From Pseudopithomyces maydicus (Eukaryota; Ascomycota; Dothideomycetes; Pleosporales; Didymosphaeriaceae): a stretch of DNA of 64,000 bases. Where the stretch lies: NCBI GenBank assembly GCA_026873275.1, contig JANTUC010000008.1:1550001-1614000 (forward strand). Direction: 5' to 3'. Numbering within the stretch: the stretch's first letter is position 1; each line of letters starts with the position of its first letter. Shown piece after piece: positions 34,210 through 44,688 of the stretch. The position numbers and the translations under genes were made by a program. Under the pieces are notes generated by a model. The model was not told the origin of the DNA and did not search any database. It saw only the letters and a list, made by a program, of their open reading frames with translations.

Positions 34210-35941
34210 CTAGAGCTTGGCTTTGGACTCATCCTTCACCACGACACCGCGATCCTTTCCGCTCTTCTCCTTGTCTCTTAATACCCTCCTTAAGATCTTC
34301 CCGCTGGCGCTCTTCGGTATCTCAGGGACGAATTCGATCTCCTTGACCCACTTGTGGCGGACTTTCTTCTCCTTGACGAAGGCAATTAACTCTTTACCAA
34401 CCGCGGTATCCGCTTGCACGCCGTCTTTCAGTTTCACGAATGCCTTTGGTAGTTCGCCCGAGTAGTCGTCTGGAATACCCATGACGGCCACGTCTTCTAC
34501 CTTGGGGTGTCCGAGCAAGAGATCTTCCAGCTCTGCAGGCGCAACACCGATACCCTTGACTTTGATGAGTTCCTTGATTCGGTCCGTGATGTGAATCATG
34601 CCCTCCTCGTCAATCAGACCTTGATCACCAGTATGCAGGAAGCCATCTCGGTCAAATGTTTCCTTCGTCGCTTTTTCGTTATTCAGATACCCCATGACGA
34701 CCTGCGGACCCCGCGCTAGCACTTCTCCCTGCTCACCAACATCGCCTTCTGTCCCATCTTCCTTCAGTATCTTAACCTCAGTCGAAGCGCAGATTGCGCC
34801 TCCTGAATGAGCATACTTATACGAATACTTTTCTGGAGGATGCGCAGTGATGCATGAGCAGGACTCTGTCATCCCGTAGCCCTGCTTGAATCCCGTCTGC
34901 GGGAATTTCTTCTGCAGCAGCTGAATTATTTCCTCGCTGAGGGGTGCGGCGCCGGACGAGAACCGTGTAACGTGAGAGAGGTCGTACTTGTCCACGATAG
35001 AATCGCGTACCAGCCGGATCAAGATGGGCGGTACCAGGAGGAGCTCGGCGAGTTGATATTCCACGATGGTGTCGAGCATGCCTTCCATTGTGAATTGTGG
35101 AAGCATAATCACCTCGGCGTTTATAAGTATTGGGAGATGCATTTGATGCACCAATCCGGTAATATGAAACAGTGGTAGGACAGCCATGATTTTCTTATGA
35201 GTTGTGGGTGTGATCTGCTGGATTTGGAGACACTGTGCGATGACGTTTTGGTGGGAGATCATAACAGCCTTAGGTAAACCCGTTGTACCACTGCTAAACG
35301 AGAGAAACCCGCAAACATCTTTATTCTTTTTTCCCGGTGGGATCTTGAATGCAGGTGCTTGTCCCCCTCCCCGTACGCTCGACCCATTTCGATCAACTCA
35401 TGCACAGTCGTATACCCGGGCAACTCGCCTTCAAGTAAAAACACATTACTCTTAGGCAAGCCCGCTGCTTCTGCACTCTGACTTGCGACATCCATACTCC
35501 CTGGCGTCGTCATCAGAAACTTCGCATTCGCCGTCTTCAGCGCGAATGTCATTTCTTCGACGTTATAGGCAGGGCTGGCACCGGAAATTCTTGCTCCTAC
35601 TCTCAGCCCTGCGAACATGGCTACGGGATACCACACTGTGTTTTGGCTGAAGAGCGATATGGTATCCTCTTCACGAAGACCGTAACGTTTCACCAGGGCG
35701 GTTGAAATATAGGTGGAATATCTCTTTACATCGGCCCAGCTCACGCGTTCCTTTGTGATGGCATTTTGGAAACCGTTGAGCTCGTTGGGAGGATAACGAC
35801 TAAGCGGCGAGTATTTCGAATCGAAAAGCCAATCCCAATCGGTCAAGTTGGTTGGTACTATACATGTTAGATCTGCTGTGTGTGATTTCATGGAGCGGAC
35901 TCACGGTCAATGGGCGGTTGCTGTGATTTAAAGATAACCAT
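34210..35941 (-). CDS. Peroxisomal acyl-CoA ligase, 4CL-like, frame broken
   Basis: Adenylate-forming enzyme that activates a fatty or aromatic acid to its CoA thioester. Exon 35941-35905 (MVIFKSQQPPID) joins 35857-34210 across a 47-base intron; about 561 residues. Core motifs: LSFSSGTTGLPK for ATP binding, GYGMTES, HTGDQG, and the C-terminal catalytic Lys in PKSASGKILRR. The last three residues, AKL, are a type 1 peroxisomal targeting signal. The frame breaks at the run at 35363-35367 (five G on the coding strand). One extra base there would link the upstream YGEG to the downstream QAPAFKIPPGKKNKD. It is divergent from a 3-hydroxyacyl-CoA dehydrogenase gene, 376 bases between starts, pointing to fatty-acid or aromatic-acid breakdown. 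Confidence 0.88.
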
Positions 35942-36317
35942 CTTGAATAGTCTCTGTGAAACAGTGTAACAATACAGGTATTGAGCTGGCTAAGATACGC
36001 CGAGCATGCGTTTCAAGGTTGTTCTAAGCTCGCGTGTTACGCCAGGATCTGGTACCTGCCAATTTGGATCAGGTAACCTGGAGTAGCTTCGGATGTAGAA
36101 GTCTAAGAGTTTCATCGTATCTAACATTTAAGTAGCGTCACAATTGCCTCGGGGATGCTTTCGTAACCTGGATTCATACTGCACGAGTCGTGCATGGTGC
36201 GGGGAAATTCCATAAGCTATCCCAAAGAAGAAAGGATCGCGTTGCGTTTCCCATCGCGTTCAACAGCGTATTCCGAAATACCCCATAGGGAAGCTATCCA
36301 GCTCAAGTACTATCACG
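35942..36317. promoter_or_regulatory. Shared upstream region, acyl-CoA ligase / 3-hydroxyacyl-CoA dehydrogenase
   Basis: 376 bases between divergent starts. CCTCGG at 36147-36152 matches the core site of the FarA/FarB fatty-acid regulators described in Aspergillus. A single 6-base match can occur by chance. Confidence 0.45.
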
Positions 36318-37379
36318 ATGGAGTCGGAGAAAGAGCTGAGAATTACTTTAGTAGGAGCCGGCACCATTGGCCTTTCCTTCGCCGCCTTCCACCTCTCCCA
36401 TCTACCCGCACCCTCCCAATTGACTATATTCGACAACCGACCAAACGCAGAGGAATACATCCGCTCCAATCTCCCGAAATTCTTCGCTCACACGAAAGTA
36501 CCGTCTGGTATCTCCGAAGTCAGAGTCGCCACCACCCTCCAGGATGCCGTCTCCAATGCGCACATCATCCAGGAATCTGGCCCGGAAAACCTTGACATCA
36601 AAAAGGAGCTTTGGGCCGAAGTGGAAAAGTACACCAATAAAGAAGCTTTACTATGGAGCAGCACGAGTGGCATCCCCGCCTCACAGCAAGCGCAAAACAT
36701 GCAGGACAAAACCCGGCTTCTGGTTGTACATCCCTACAACCCACCGCACATCATGCCCCTACTTGAGCTTGTCCCCTCGCCAGAAACAAGCCAAGAAGTC
36801 ATACAACGCACGCAAGAGTTCTGGCGTGCAAGGAACAGGGTACCCATCCACATCCACCAAGAAACCACAGGCTTCGTCGCCAACCGCCTGGCCTTTGCAC
36901 TGCTGCGGGAAGCTGTTCATCTCGTCGACGCGGGCGTCGTCTCCGTAGAGGAGCTAGATAGCATTGTGGAAAGCAGCATGGGGCCGCGGTGGGCGGTTGC
37001 AGGGCCGTTCAAGAGCTACCATGCTGGAGGGGGACCGATGGGTCTTGAGGGGTTCTTTAAGAATATTGGGGGGACGGTTCAGGCGTGCTGGAGTGATGCA
37101 GGGACGCCGAATGTGGGGGATGGGTGGGAGGAGAAGGTGTTTGAGCAGGCGAGGGAGGTGTATGGTACGGTGGATGTGGCGGAGAGGGATAGGATTACGA
37201 GGAGGTTGTTGGATGTTCTTGAGGAGGAGAAGGGGAGGAAGAATTTGAAAGAAGGGGGTCGTGAAGAGTGGGTTGCAGATATTGTAGAGATTATCGACTG
37301 TGTGTCAATGGGTCAAGGACATGATATGTGGCTAATCAACCGCATCCAATCTGTTTTTTTTTTTTTTTTTTCACCATGA
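36318..37379 (+). CDS. 3-hydroxyacyl-CoA dehydrogenase family protein
   Basis: NAD-dependent dehydrogenase of the 3-hydroxyacyl-CoA dehydrogenase / lambda-crystallin family, oxidising a 3-hydroxyacyl substrate. One exon, 353 residues. The N-terminal Rossmann motif is LVGAGTIGLSFAAFHL from residue 10, then SSTSGIPASQ, the family signature HPYNPPHIMPLLELVP, and the C-terminal helical domain (ANRLAFALLREAVHLVDAGVVS; GPRWAVAGPF). The frame ends by reading through a run of 18 T at 37354-37371, giving an odd Phe-rich tail. The true end may be earlier, through an unrecognised intron, or the run length may be wrong. The pairing with the peroxisomal ligase suggests a shared pathway; the exact substrate is unknown. 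Confidence 0.88.
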   Translation: MESEKELRITLVGAGTIGLSFAAFHLSHLPAPSQLTIFDNRPNAEEYIRSNLPKFFAHTKVPSGISEVRVATTLQDAVSNAHIIQESGPENLDIKKELWAEVEKYTNKEALLWSSTSGIPASQQAQNMQDKTRLLVVHPYNPPHIMPLLELVPSPETSQEVIQRTQEFWRARNRVPIHIHQETTGFVANRLAFALLREAVHLVDAGVVSVEELDSIVESSMGPRWAVAGPFKSYHAGGGPMGLEGFFKNIGGTVQACWSDAGTPNVGDGWEEKVFEQAREVYGTVDVAERDRITRRLLDVLEEEKGRKNLKEGGREEWVADIVEIIDCVSMGQGHDMWLINRIQSVFFFFFSP

Positions 37380-37832
37380 CTGGCTGGCTCATTGCACGCT
37401 TTGACGTGGGCAGTAGATTTTTGTGCAATCACCATGACCTTACTCCCCTAAAGACTTTGATTAAGCATCCAGACTCCGCATGGTATATAGTACGTGTCTC
37501 GACTTGGGAATTTCCAACTACAGGAAGGGATCTTGATCAGGGGCAGACGCGCATACGGAGAGTAGAAACCACTACGAGGAATAAATTTTTCACTGCAAAG
37601 TATTTCTCATACAGCTGTTAAAAATCATACACACTGCCCGTAGAAACACTACATGTTTAAAATTCACCTAATGTTGAATTCTCATCACGAACGTCGTTCC
37701 TTAGCGAGACCAAAAAAAAAGGTGCCGCACAGCCCCATCGTGCACATCCATTCACCTCTATTCACCACCAACACCCACCCAAGAACAAGTCTTCCGCTAC
37801 ATGTATACAAAAAGCAAAAAAGAAATGAATCA
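37380..37832. other. Intergenic, no gene seen
   Basis: About 450 bases between the dehydrogenase and the tRNA gene. It begins just past an 18-T run and contains the tRNA terminator at 37816-37821. Nothing else is supported. Confidence 0.6.
37816..37821 (-). terminator. RNA polymerase III terminator (T6)
   Basis: Six T on the minus strand, 12 bases past the 3' end of the tRNA-Ile gene, followed by a second T-rich stretch. Confidence 0.8.
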
Positions 37833-37917
37833 TGGTCAGTACGGGGGTCGAACCCGCGACCTTGGCGTATACAGTATGCTATTAGCACCACGCTCTAACC
37901 AACTGAGCTAACCGACC
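37833..37917 (-). tRNA. tRNA-Ile (anticodon AAU), with an 11-base intron
   Basis: Reading the minus strand, the 7-base acceptor stem GGTCGGT pairs with ACTGACC with one G-T pair. The D arm is GCTC/GAGC, the T arm contains GGTTCGACC and the discriminator base is A. The anticodon stem TGGTG/CGCCA encloses CTAATA, then 11 extra bases (GCATACTGTAT), then A. This places an intron at the standard position between 37 and 38 and leaves the usual CTAATAA loop with anticodon AAT. The mature RNA would be 74 bases before CCA addition. Internal A and B boxes are intact. Confidence 0.95.
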
Positions 37918-38973
37918 GATTTTATTCAACTGATGAATTGATGGAAGAAAATGAAAATACAATGTATATATCCCTACAAAACCGGTCTTGACTTCTCAAC
38001 ACAATCATCTTTTTCATCAAGAAATTTGACTCATGTGTATTGAAAGATATAGTTATGGTTTTTTTTTCTTCGCTCATGGTGGGGTTGGTGGGGAGGAGTA
38101 CATACAGAATTGGGTTGGTGGCGCAAGCGAGGATTGGTGGTACACTAAGGTTTGAGTGGGACATGGGTATCACCGGGCAGTCTTGGGATCTCTGTTGATA
38201 AAAAAAAAGGAATGGGTGTAGTTGATTGATTGAATTAAGAGAAGAAAATGTAAGAAGAAAAATCTCCCTCTCGTGACAGTGGGAAAGGAGCGCAAAAATG
38301 ACTTTGTTGAACTCGGGCAAAATTCGTCGATCTTGGGATGTGAATGGAATGTGCAACTATCTAATGTTGTCTGAGAGATAGAGAATAAGTCACTGGTATC
38401 CTATAAAAGTTTTATTCGAAGAAGTCACTCAATTCCATCGAAACACAGTATCGAGCACGATTGGGACTTAGAAGAATGTATGTTTCTCTTGATTATGCTG
38501 CAGCGTAGAAATACAAATTCGCAGCTTAGGAATGGAAGTTTTTACAATACAGTTCAGTAATACAACCGGTATAAAGGTTGTTTATACAGTGGCTATGAAT
38601 GGATGTTAAGGGGGAGGGGGAGGGTGAATGAAGGTGAATGGCGGTGAATAGAGGCGACGTAGAATAAGGGGTACAATCTCAAGCAGTGCAAGCATTCATA
38701 CAGTTATGTTATTAGGGTGAATCGCCATAACATTAGAACAAGACTTTACATGCCGCCTGCACTATGATCTCCAGGCCGTTACTAATCGCATATACAACCC
38801 CCTCGGACGCTCTTTTCGCTCCCACAGGTGCTGCGCTAGCCAACCATCACCATTCTTCCTTCCGGTTACCATCCCCAGAATCAGAATCGCTAATACCTGT
38901 AACACAAAACTTTTCATTCCCACAAATCGCAAATTCCACAAAAAGGGTATCAAACTATCCTCATCCAACTCAC
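37918..38973. other. Intergenic, no gene seen
   Basis: About 1 kb upstream of the tRNA and downstream of the NASP gene. It is moderately AT-rich with short A/T runs. The open frame at 37922-38356 (minus) has no recognisable sequence. No gene is supported. Confidence 0.6.
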
Positions 38974-40369
38974 TCACTCTCCCCTCTCCTCCGTCTTTGC
39001 CCTCTTCCCCTCTGCTCCCCCATCCTCGACCTCCAACTTCCTCTTGCTGCTACTCGACTGCTCGCTGGGCGCTGCCTCTGCCGGCTTCTGCTTCTTCTTC
39101 GACTTGACGAGGCCCGATATGTCGTTTGCAGACTTTGTCGCCTCGGCCAGCGCGGCCTTTTGCTGCTCGAGGGGCGCCTGCAGGAGGCCGGCGAGCATGC
39201 CGTTGAAGACGGTTTGGTCGATGGCGTCGACTTTTGCTTTGTGGGGTCTTCTTTGAGGTCGGCGAGCTGGTGCGCGTTAGCGAGGGGTTACTTTTTATGT
39301 AAGGTGGTATGGAGGGACTTACGCGGGTCTTGAGGTCGTCCAGCATGCCTTTCTTGTCGGTTAGTTCGGCGTCGAGCTCCTTGCGTTTCTCGGGTGTGAA
39401 GGTCTCGGAGGAAAGCGCTTCTTCGGCCTTCTTGAGGTGCGCTTCTTGCTTTTCGATGGCGAGCTGGGTGTGCTTGATGGCTTCGTTGCGGAGGTCCCAG
39501 TCTATCTCGGAGTCTCCTGTTGGTTGGGGGGCGCCGGCGGCGGCGCTTTGATTCGCCTGTTCCTCGCGGATCTTGGAGACGGATGCAAATTCCAGAGCTA
39601 GCGACAGTGTGTAGTGCGCCGAGACGATTTTCTCGTGGCTGGATTGGTACAGCTCTTCGAGCAGGGCGAGGGAAGTTTCTGCGTCAGGGATTGCGTCGTG
39701 GAAACGTTCGTTCTCGAAAGATAGGTCGGTGAGGAATCCGTAAATGTCTGCGAGCTTCTCCTTAATCGAGCGCACTTCGGGGGTAAGCTCCTTCTTTCCC
39801 TTTCCTTTACCGGCGTCGTCGATGGCTTCTAGAGCTTCCACTTGTTTGTGATACAGCACTCGCGCCAAGTCGAACATTTGGAATGCGTCCGCGAAATCAT
39901 CCTGTTCCTCCTCTTCGCCATCTTCGTTCTCCTCGTCATCCTCTTCCTCGTCCGAATCGTCCCAATTCTCCATTCCGGTCAGCTGGAAAAACGGCTTCGA
40001 TCCAGCGGTTTGCTTCTCCTTCGCCGGTCCCTCCTCTTCTTCTGGAATCGGCTCGCTCTTCTTGGCCTTTTTCGCCTTGGGCTTCTTCTTCTCTTCCTGT
40101 GCAACCTTGGTGCCTAGCACGTCGCTCTTGGCGATTGCGACCTTGTACAGTGCCCGGCCGTAGTTGAAGAGCAGCTCGGCGTTCTCGGGCGCCATCTCTC
40201 CATTGAGCTTGCCTTGGATCTCGGCGGCATCGGCGTAGTGGTCGGCGGCGGAGGAGAAGTTTTTGAGCGAGTACTGTAGCGAAGCAGCTTGGGTGAGCTC
40301 GTTGAGCTTCTCTTTGGTGGCCGGCAGCTCGGCGGTCTCTGCAGCGACATCGTTCGTAGGCTCGGCCAT
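38974..40369 (-). CDS. Histone chaperone of the NASP/Hif1/Sim3 family, frame broken
   Basis: Nuclear chaperone that carries H3-H4 histones with SHNi-type TPR repeats. Exons 40369-39323 and 39266-38974 (56-base intron) give about 446 residues. The first TPR is LTQAASLQYSLKNFSSAADHY, interrupted by a long acidic tract (DDSDEEEDDEENEDGEEEEQ) as usual in this family. Two further TPR segments follow (IYGFLTDLSFENERFHDAIP; KIVSAHYTLSLALEFASVS), then a coiled region, and the end is Lys-rich (KRKLEVEDG, KRAKTEE), probably a nuclear signal. In exon 2 the frame slips at the run at 39243-39246 (four C on the coding strand): LADLKEDP joins KAKVDAIDQTVFNG only if one base is added. It is head-to-head with DPB2. 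Confidence 0.87.
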
Positions 40370-40626
40370 GGCGATGCTGTCTGAGGTAGCGATTTGCGGG
40401 AAAGTATATATGGGTGCGCTTTCGCTGTTGGCGGTAAGGTGGTTTGTTTAGACTACAGTAACTGGGTTCGAAGAGCGGGCGCAAACATACGCAAGGCGGG
40501 TGGCCCGTGCTCACGCGAAAGCGCGGACATGGCGCGACGGAGCGCGTTGACGCGTAAATTGATTATCGAATTGACGACGACAACGCTCTCTACAGGCACC
40601 CCCGACCAGTTCCTTTTTCAAACACA
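40370..40626. promoter_or_regulatory. Shared promoter, NASP / DPB2, with MCB and SCB-like sites
   Basis: 257 bases between divergent start codons. It holds ACGCGT (MluI cell-cycle box) at 40550-40555 and CGCGAAA (SCB/E2F-like) at 40514-40520. These are the sites of the MBF/SBF G1-S regulators, fitting the S-phase roles of both genes. Confidence 0.65.
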
Positions 40627-43057
40627 ATGGCGAGCGCAAGACGTCCCGAAAAGCCTTCGGCCGTTCCCCAAAATTTAATTCCCTCGTCGTCTCCCGCATT
40701 CGGCACACCAGTCCATCCCATACACCCCCGCCGAACAGCTCCTATACGCGCCCCGCCTTCCCTTAAGCCTCCCGTGAGGGCGACAGTACTGCCCATCGAA
40801 CTGCCGCCAGCAACACTGCGACCCCTCGCCTTTCGAACTTTCACAAAAAAACACAACTTGACCCTCACATCGTCCGCTCTTTCCGCATTAGCGAGCTTCA
40901 TCGGAAAGCACTGTGGCGCGGGATGGAGGGAAGAAGGTCTGGCGGAAAAAGTGCTGGAAGAAGTGGCGAAGACATGGAAGAAAGAAAGTGGGCAAGTCAT
41001 CGTGGAGGGCGACGGAGAGTCTCTCAAGAGTATTCTCAAAATGCTCGAGGGCTCAATGAGTGGAGGTCGCATTGTGAATGCTTCCAACTTGAGCAGGCAT
41101 GGCAGCTTCAACTTTTCAGCGGATGCGAATTCGAAGAGTATACCGTCTTTAGAGAGTAGGCCATCGCTGGACCACAATGCGAGCTTCGGAATTTCAAATT
41201 TGGAAGTCGAAGATAAAGACGAGGAAGATGAGTTGTTGAAGGATCCGCGAGAGTGGATGAAGGTTATTGGGGCGTTTGAGCAACCGAAGCTGGTGTATAA
41301 TGTGTCGAAGAAGCATTTCGATAAGTGTGTACAGGCCTCCCTTGTTTATAGACGCTTCTCACTAACAACTGTAGATCAACAACGAAGCCATCTTTATTTC
41401 CGGACCCCTCGCACAAGACCGATCTCTTCCGACAGCGTTATCATATAGTACACCAACGAATATTACGCAACGAAACATTCCAAGCACCGACCTTCTCCGC
41501 CGCGCGATCCGCTACCCTCAGCAGGACTGGCTCAATAGCTGTTCCTGGGGCGAATACTATAACTCCCATCGCAAACCTTCTGGGCAGAAGTGGCAGTACA
41601 CATCTCCTACTCGGAATGATCACTGTTGCACCTACTGGTACACTTGCCCTTTCCGACCTGACAGGAACAATAGCATTGGACCTTCAACATGCTCGCCCAA
41701 TACCCGAGGATGGCACATACTTTGCACCAGGTATGATCGTCCTTGTAGATGGCAGCTATGAAGAAAACTACGGTGACCCAACCGCCGGATCATCATCTAC
41801 CCTTGGGGGTACCGGCGGTATCGGTGGCACCATAGGTGGAAAGTTCATTGGCTTCTCTGTTGGTCATCCTCCTTGCGAACGAAGGTCTACAACCCTAGGC
41901 GGTACAGATGATGCCGAAAAGGGAGCAGGAGGACCAGCTTTTGGATGGACTGACTTCTTGGGTGTGGGCTCGGAGCGCGCGACCGGCTCGCGTATGAATC
42001 GCATCGCTTCGAAGCTCCTCTTGCCTGACAAAGCACACAACGTTGTCATCGCTTCAGATCTCCACCTCGACGTACCGTCTACCCTCACAGCTCTGCGGAC
42101 CCTCCTTCGCACGTACTCACCCACGCCATCCGAAGTGCAACCGGTATACCCGCTAGCTATCATGTTGATGGGCAACTTTAGCTCAAAAGCCAGCTTAGCA
42201 GGTGTCCCCGGCGCCGGCTCCATAGAATACAAAGAGCACTTCGACGCCCTCGCCTCCGTCCTCTCCGAATTCCCACAACTCCTCGCTCACACTACCTTAA
42301 TCTTCGTCCCCGGCGACAATGACGCCTGGCCCAGCGCCTTCTCCGCCGGCGCCGCGACACCGCTGCCCCGAAAACAGATCCCAGACCTCTTCACAAATCG
42401 CATACGACGCGCCGTCCGCGAAGCAAACACCGAAGTGTGGGGCACGGGGAAAAAGAGCGGGAAAGAAGGGGAGGTCATTTGGACGAGCAACCCTTCGCGT
42501 CTCAGCTGGTTCGGGGTTAAGGGCGAGATGGCGATTCTGAGAGATGATGTCATGGGCCGGCTGCACAGGACCAGCATCCGGTTTAACAAACCGGAAGCCG
42601 ACGAAGATGGCCCGGCCGATGCCGACGTCGAAATGCTCGAGCACCAAGAAGCCCCCTCCCCATGGACATCGACCCGGACACTGACGCCCCGCCCACCCAG
42701 CTCACCCCCACGCCTACCCCCAAACAACAATCTCAATCCCAGATCGACACCGACACGCTCACCGCGCGGGCTCTCACGCGGACACTCCTCTCCCAGGCGC
42801 ATCTCAGCCCGTTCCCGTTATCCGTGCGCCCGCTGCACTGGGACTACGCCCATGCGCTGAACTTGTACCCACTGCCGAGTAGCGTTGTGATTGCGGATGG
42901 CGAGGCGCCCGCGTTCGTGGTCAAGTACTGTGGGTGTACGGTTATGAATCCCGGGGGAATCGATGGAAGTGAGGGGCGGAGGGGGAGGGAGGGGAGGGCG
43001 AGATGGGTGGAGTTTGATGTTAGAGGGAATGTGGGGGTTTTAAGGGTGGAGGAGTAG
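40627..43057 (+). CDS. DPB2: DNA polymerase epsilon subunit B (Dpb2), frame broken
   Basis: Second subunit of the leading-strand replicative polymerase; links it to the CMG helicase. Essential in yeast. Exons 40627-41324 and 41375-43057 (50-base intron) give about 793 residues. The N-terminal helical domain (TFTKKHNLTLTSSALSALAS) leads to the inactive phosphatase-fold domain of B subunits: LLLGMITVAPTGTLALSDLT, VIASDLHLDVPSTLTALRTL, LMGNFSS and LIFVPGDNDAWPS. The C-terminal end is VVIADGEAPAFVVKY, then GCTVMNPGGI. The frame breaks among C runs at 42652-42661, between EMLEHQEAPSP and MDIDPDTDAPP, one base short. This lies in a weakly conserved linker, but the following sequence is clearly conserved, so the gene is probably intact in the organism. 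Confidence 0.9.
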
Positions 43058-43865
43058 GTGATGATGGGGTGTTCATAGGGTTTTATTGGGAGGCTGGAGG
43101 TTGTGTTACGCGGTAGGGTGTTGCATGGTATGGCGTTGGTAGGGATTGGTTAGCGATTTAATGGGATGAGGTTGCATGATGAGGATTTCTGTGTTGGTTA
43201 ATGTGGCTGTGAGGAAGTAAGAGTGTGGCGGGGCTGGTTGGGAATGAAGGTGTTGGAAGGAGATTAGACAATGTGAGGACTTGATAGAATATACCAACGA
43301 CAGCTTGAATTGAGGTTATATTCGGCATGTTACCCAACATATAGAGAACTGACTTGAATAAAAGGCAAATACCTTCACCCTATTATATTTAGTGTATTGT
43401 TTTATTGCTTCGTTTTTATATCTTCAGCCGTTCACTTATCACCGTGAGGACCTAATCACGTCATTCCGACACTAGCTAATGGCAAACCAGAAACAAATCT
43501 ATTAAAAAGCTAAAACAATGTCGATTAGAGAGAGCAGGCGGAGGAACATGTTGGCGGAGGAGTGGTGGCGGGTCGATTTGCTGGGGGAAGGTGTTCCCGT
43601 TGGGATTGTGAAAAAACATTCAATGAAACAGCTCACGCGTATATGCCATCAATCAGCTAAGCAGTCGGTACAAAATTCACATTATCGATAATCGCTCACA
43701 TAAAACGCACACTCCATCGCGCATCGTCACTTCCTCCAGATTCCACAGGAAACCACGCTCTTCGTGACACCGTTTCATAGTCGGCACAGACCTACCAAAC
43801 GCCCTTCAACTATCTGCCGCCACTTCTTTTGCTTTTGAATACTGATGTTCTCATGTATCGCATCA
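43058..43865. other. Intergenic, no gene seen
   Basis: About 800 bases between DPB2 and the small secreted protein gene. The short open frames lack recognisable sequence. Confidence 0.6.
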
Positions 43866-44688
43866 ATGAAACTCCCTTTCATCATGCATCTGTTATACTT
43901 GCTCGCAGCCATTCCCTTCACCCTAGCAAACTTCGACCTCTACTTCCATGCAACCAATCTTAGCGGTGACTCAGGATGGTACAGCGTATGTGTTACCTTT
44001 ATATCCTCCCTAAAAGCGTAGCGATAAGCTTTCAACTAATGGCCCCCAAGATCTACGGTGACGCCCCTCGAGACTGCACTGATGTCGAAACTGCCCCCGT
44101 TACGAATGGACCCGACCATCCAAATCTACCCAAACCATATTCTGCGGTGAAGACTCCAAAGACGGAACGGGGTGTGCGGCCGGCGACACCTCCACGATTC
44201 TCAACATGTATTTCCAATTCAGCTCAAAACCCCCTTTCTTCTGGCACATAACGCCGAGTTTGGCCGAATATGAGACGGAGCGCGCTCCAAATAACGGTGT
44301 ATGGATGAGGGCGCCGAATGGTAATACGACGGTGGGGTATTGCTTTCCATATCCGGTGGATAGTCCGACGTGTCAGTTGTATATTGCGGGAATCAAAGAG
44401 AAGCAAACCGTTTACGGGACGAGAAGGTTTCGGTGTATGGTGGAGTGGACGGCGGATGATATTAAGAATCCAAGTGGATACATGGAGAGTCTTGAGGAAG
44501 GGTGTAGAAATAGATTCGCGGCTAGTCCGGATGATTATCTGGCTTGTACGAAGAGGCCATTCATCAAATATTGCCAGGGAGCGGTGCAGAATTACTACCA
44601 TGTTCTGTATCGGAAATTCTGTGATGGTATTAATGGGTACAAAAGCTGGCGGAATGATGACAAAGGAAAGTGGGTCCAGGACTCTTGA
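43866..44688 (+). CDS. Small secreted protein, frame broken
   Basis: Proposed exons 43866-43985 and 44051-44688 (65-base intron) give about 252 residues. A signal peptide is evident (MKLPFIMHLLYLLAAIPFTLA), followed by NFDLYFHATNLSGDSGWYS. The second exon reads IYGDAPRDCTDVETAP, then slips frame in the C5 run at 44094-44098 and continues as RYEWTRPSKSTQTIFCGEDS to a stop after KGKWVQDS. About ten Cys are scattered through the mature part (TIFCGEDS, GTGCAAGD, VGYCFPYP, TCQLYI, EGCRNR). No known domain is recognised. The size, signal peptide and Cys content would suit an effector-like or wall-associated protein, but function is unknown. The gene model depends on the inferred indel and intron. 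Confidence 0.6.
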
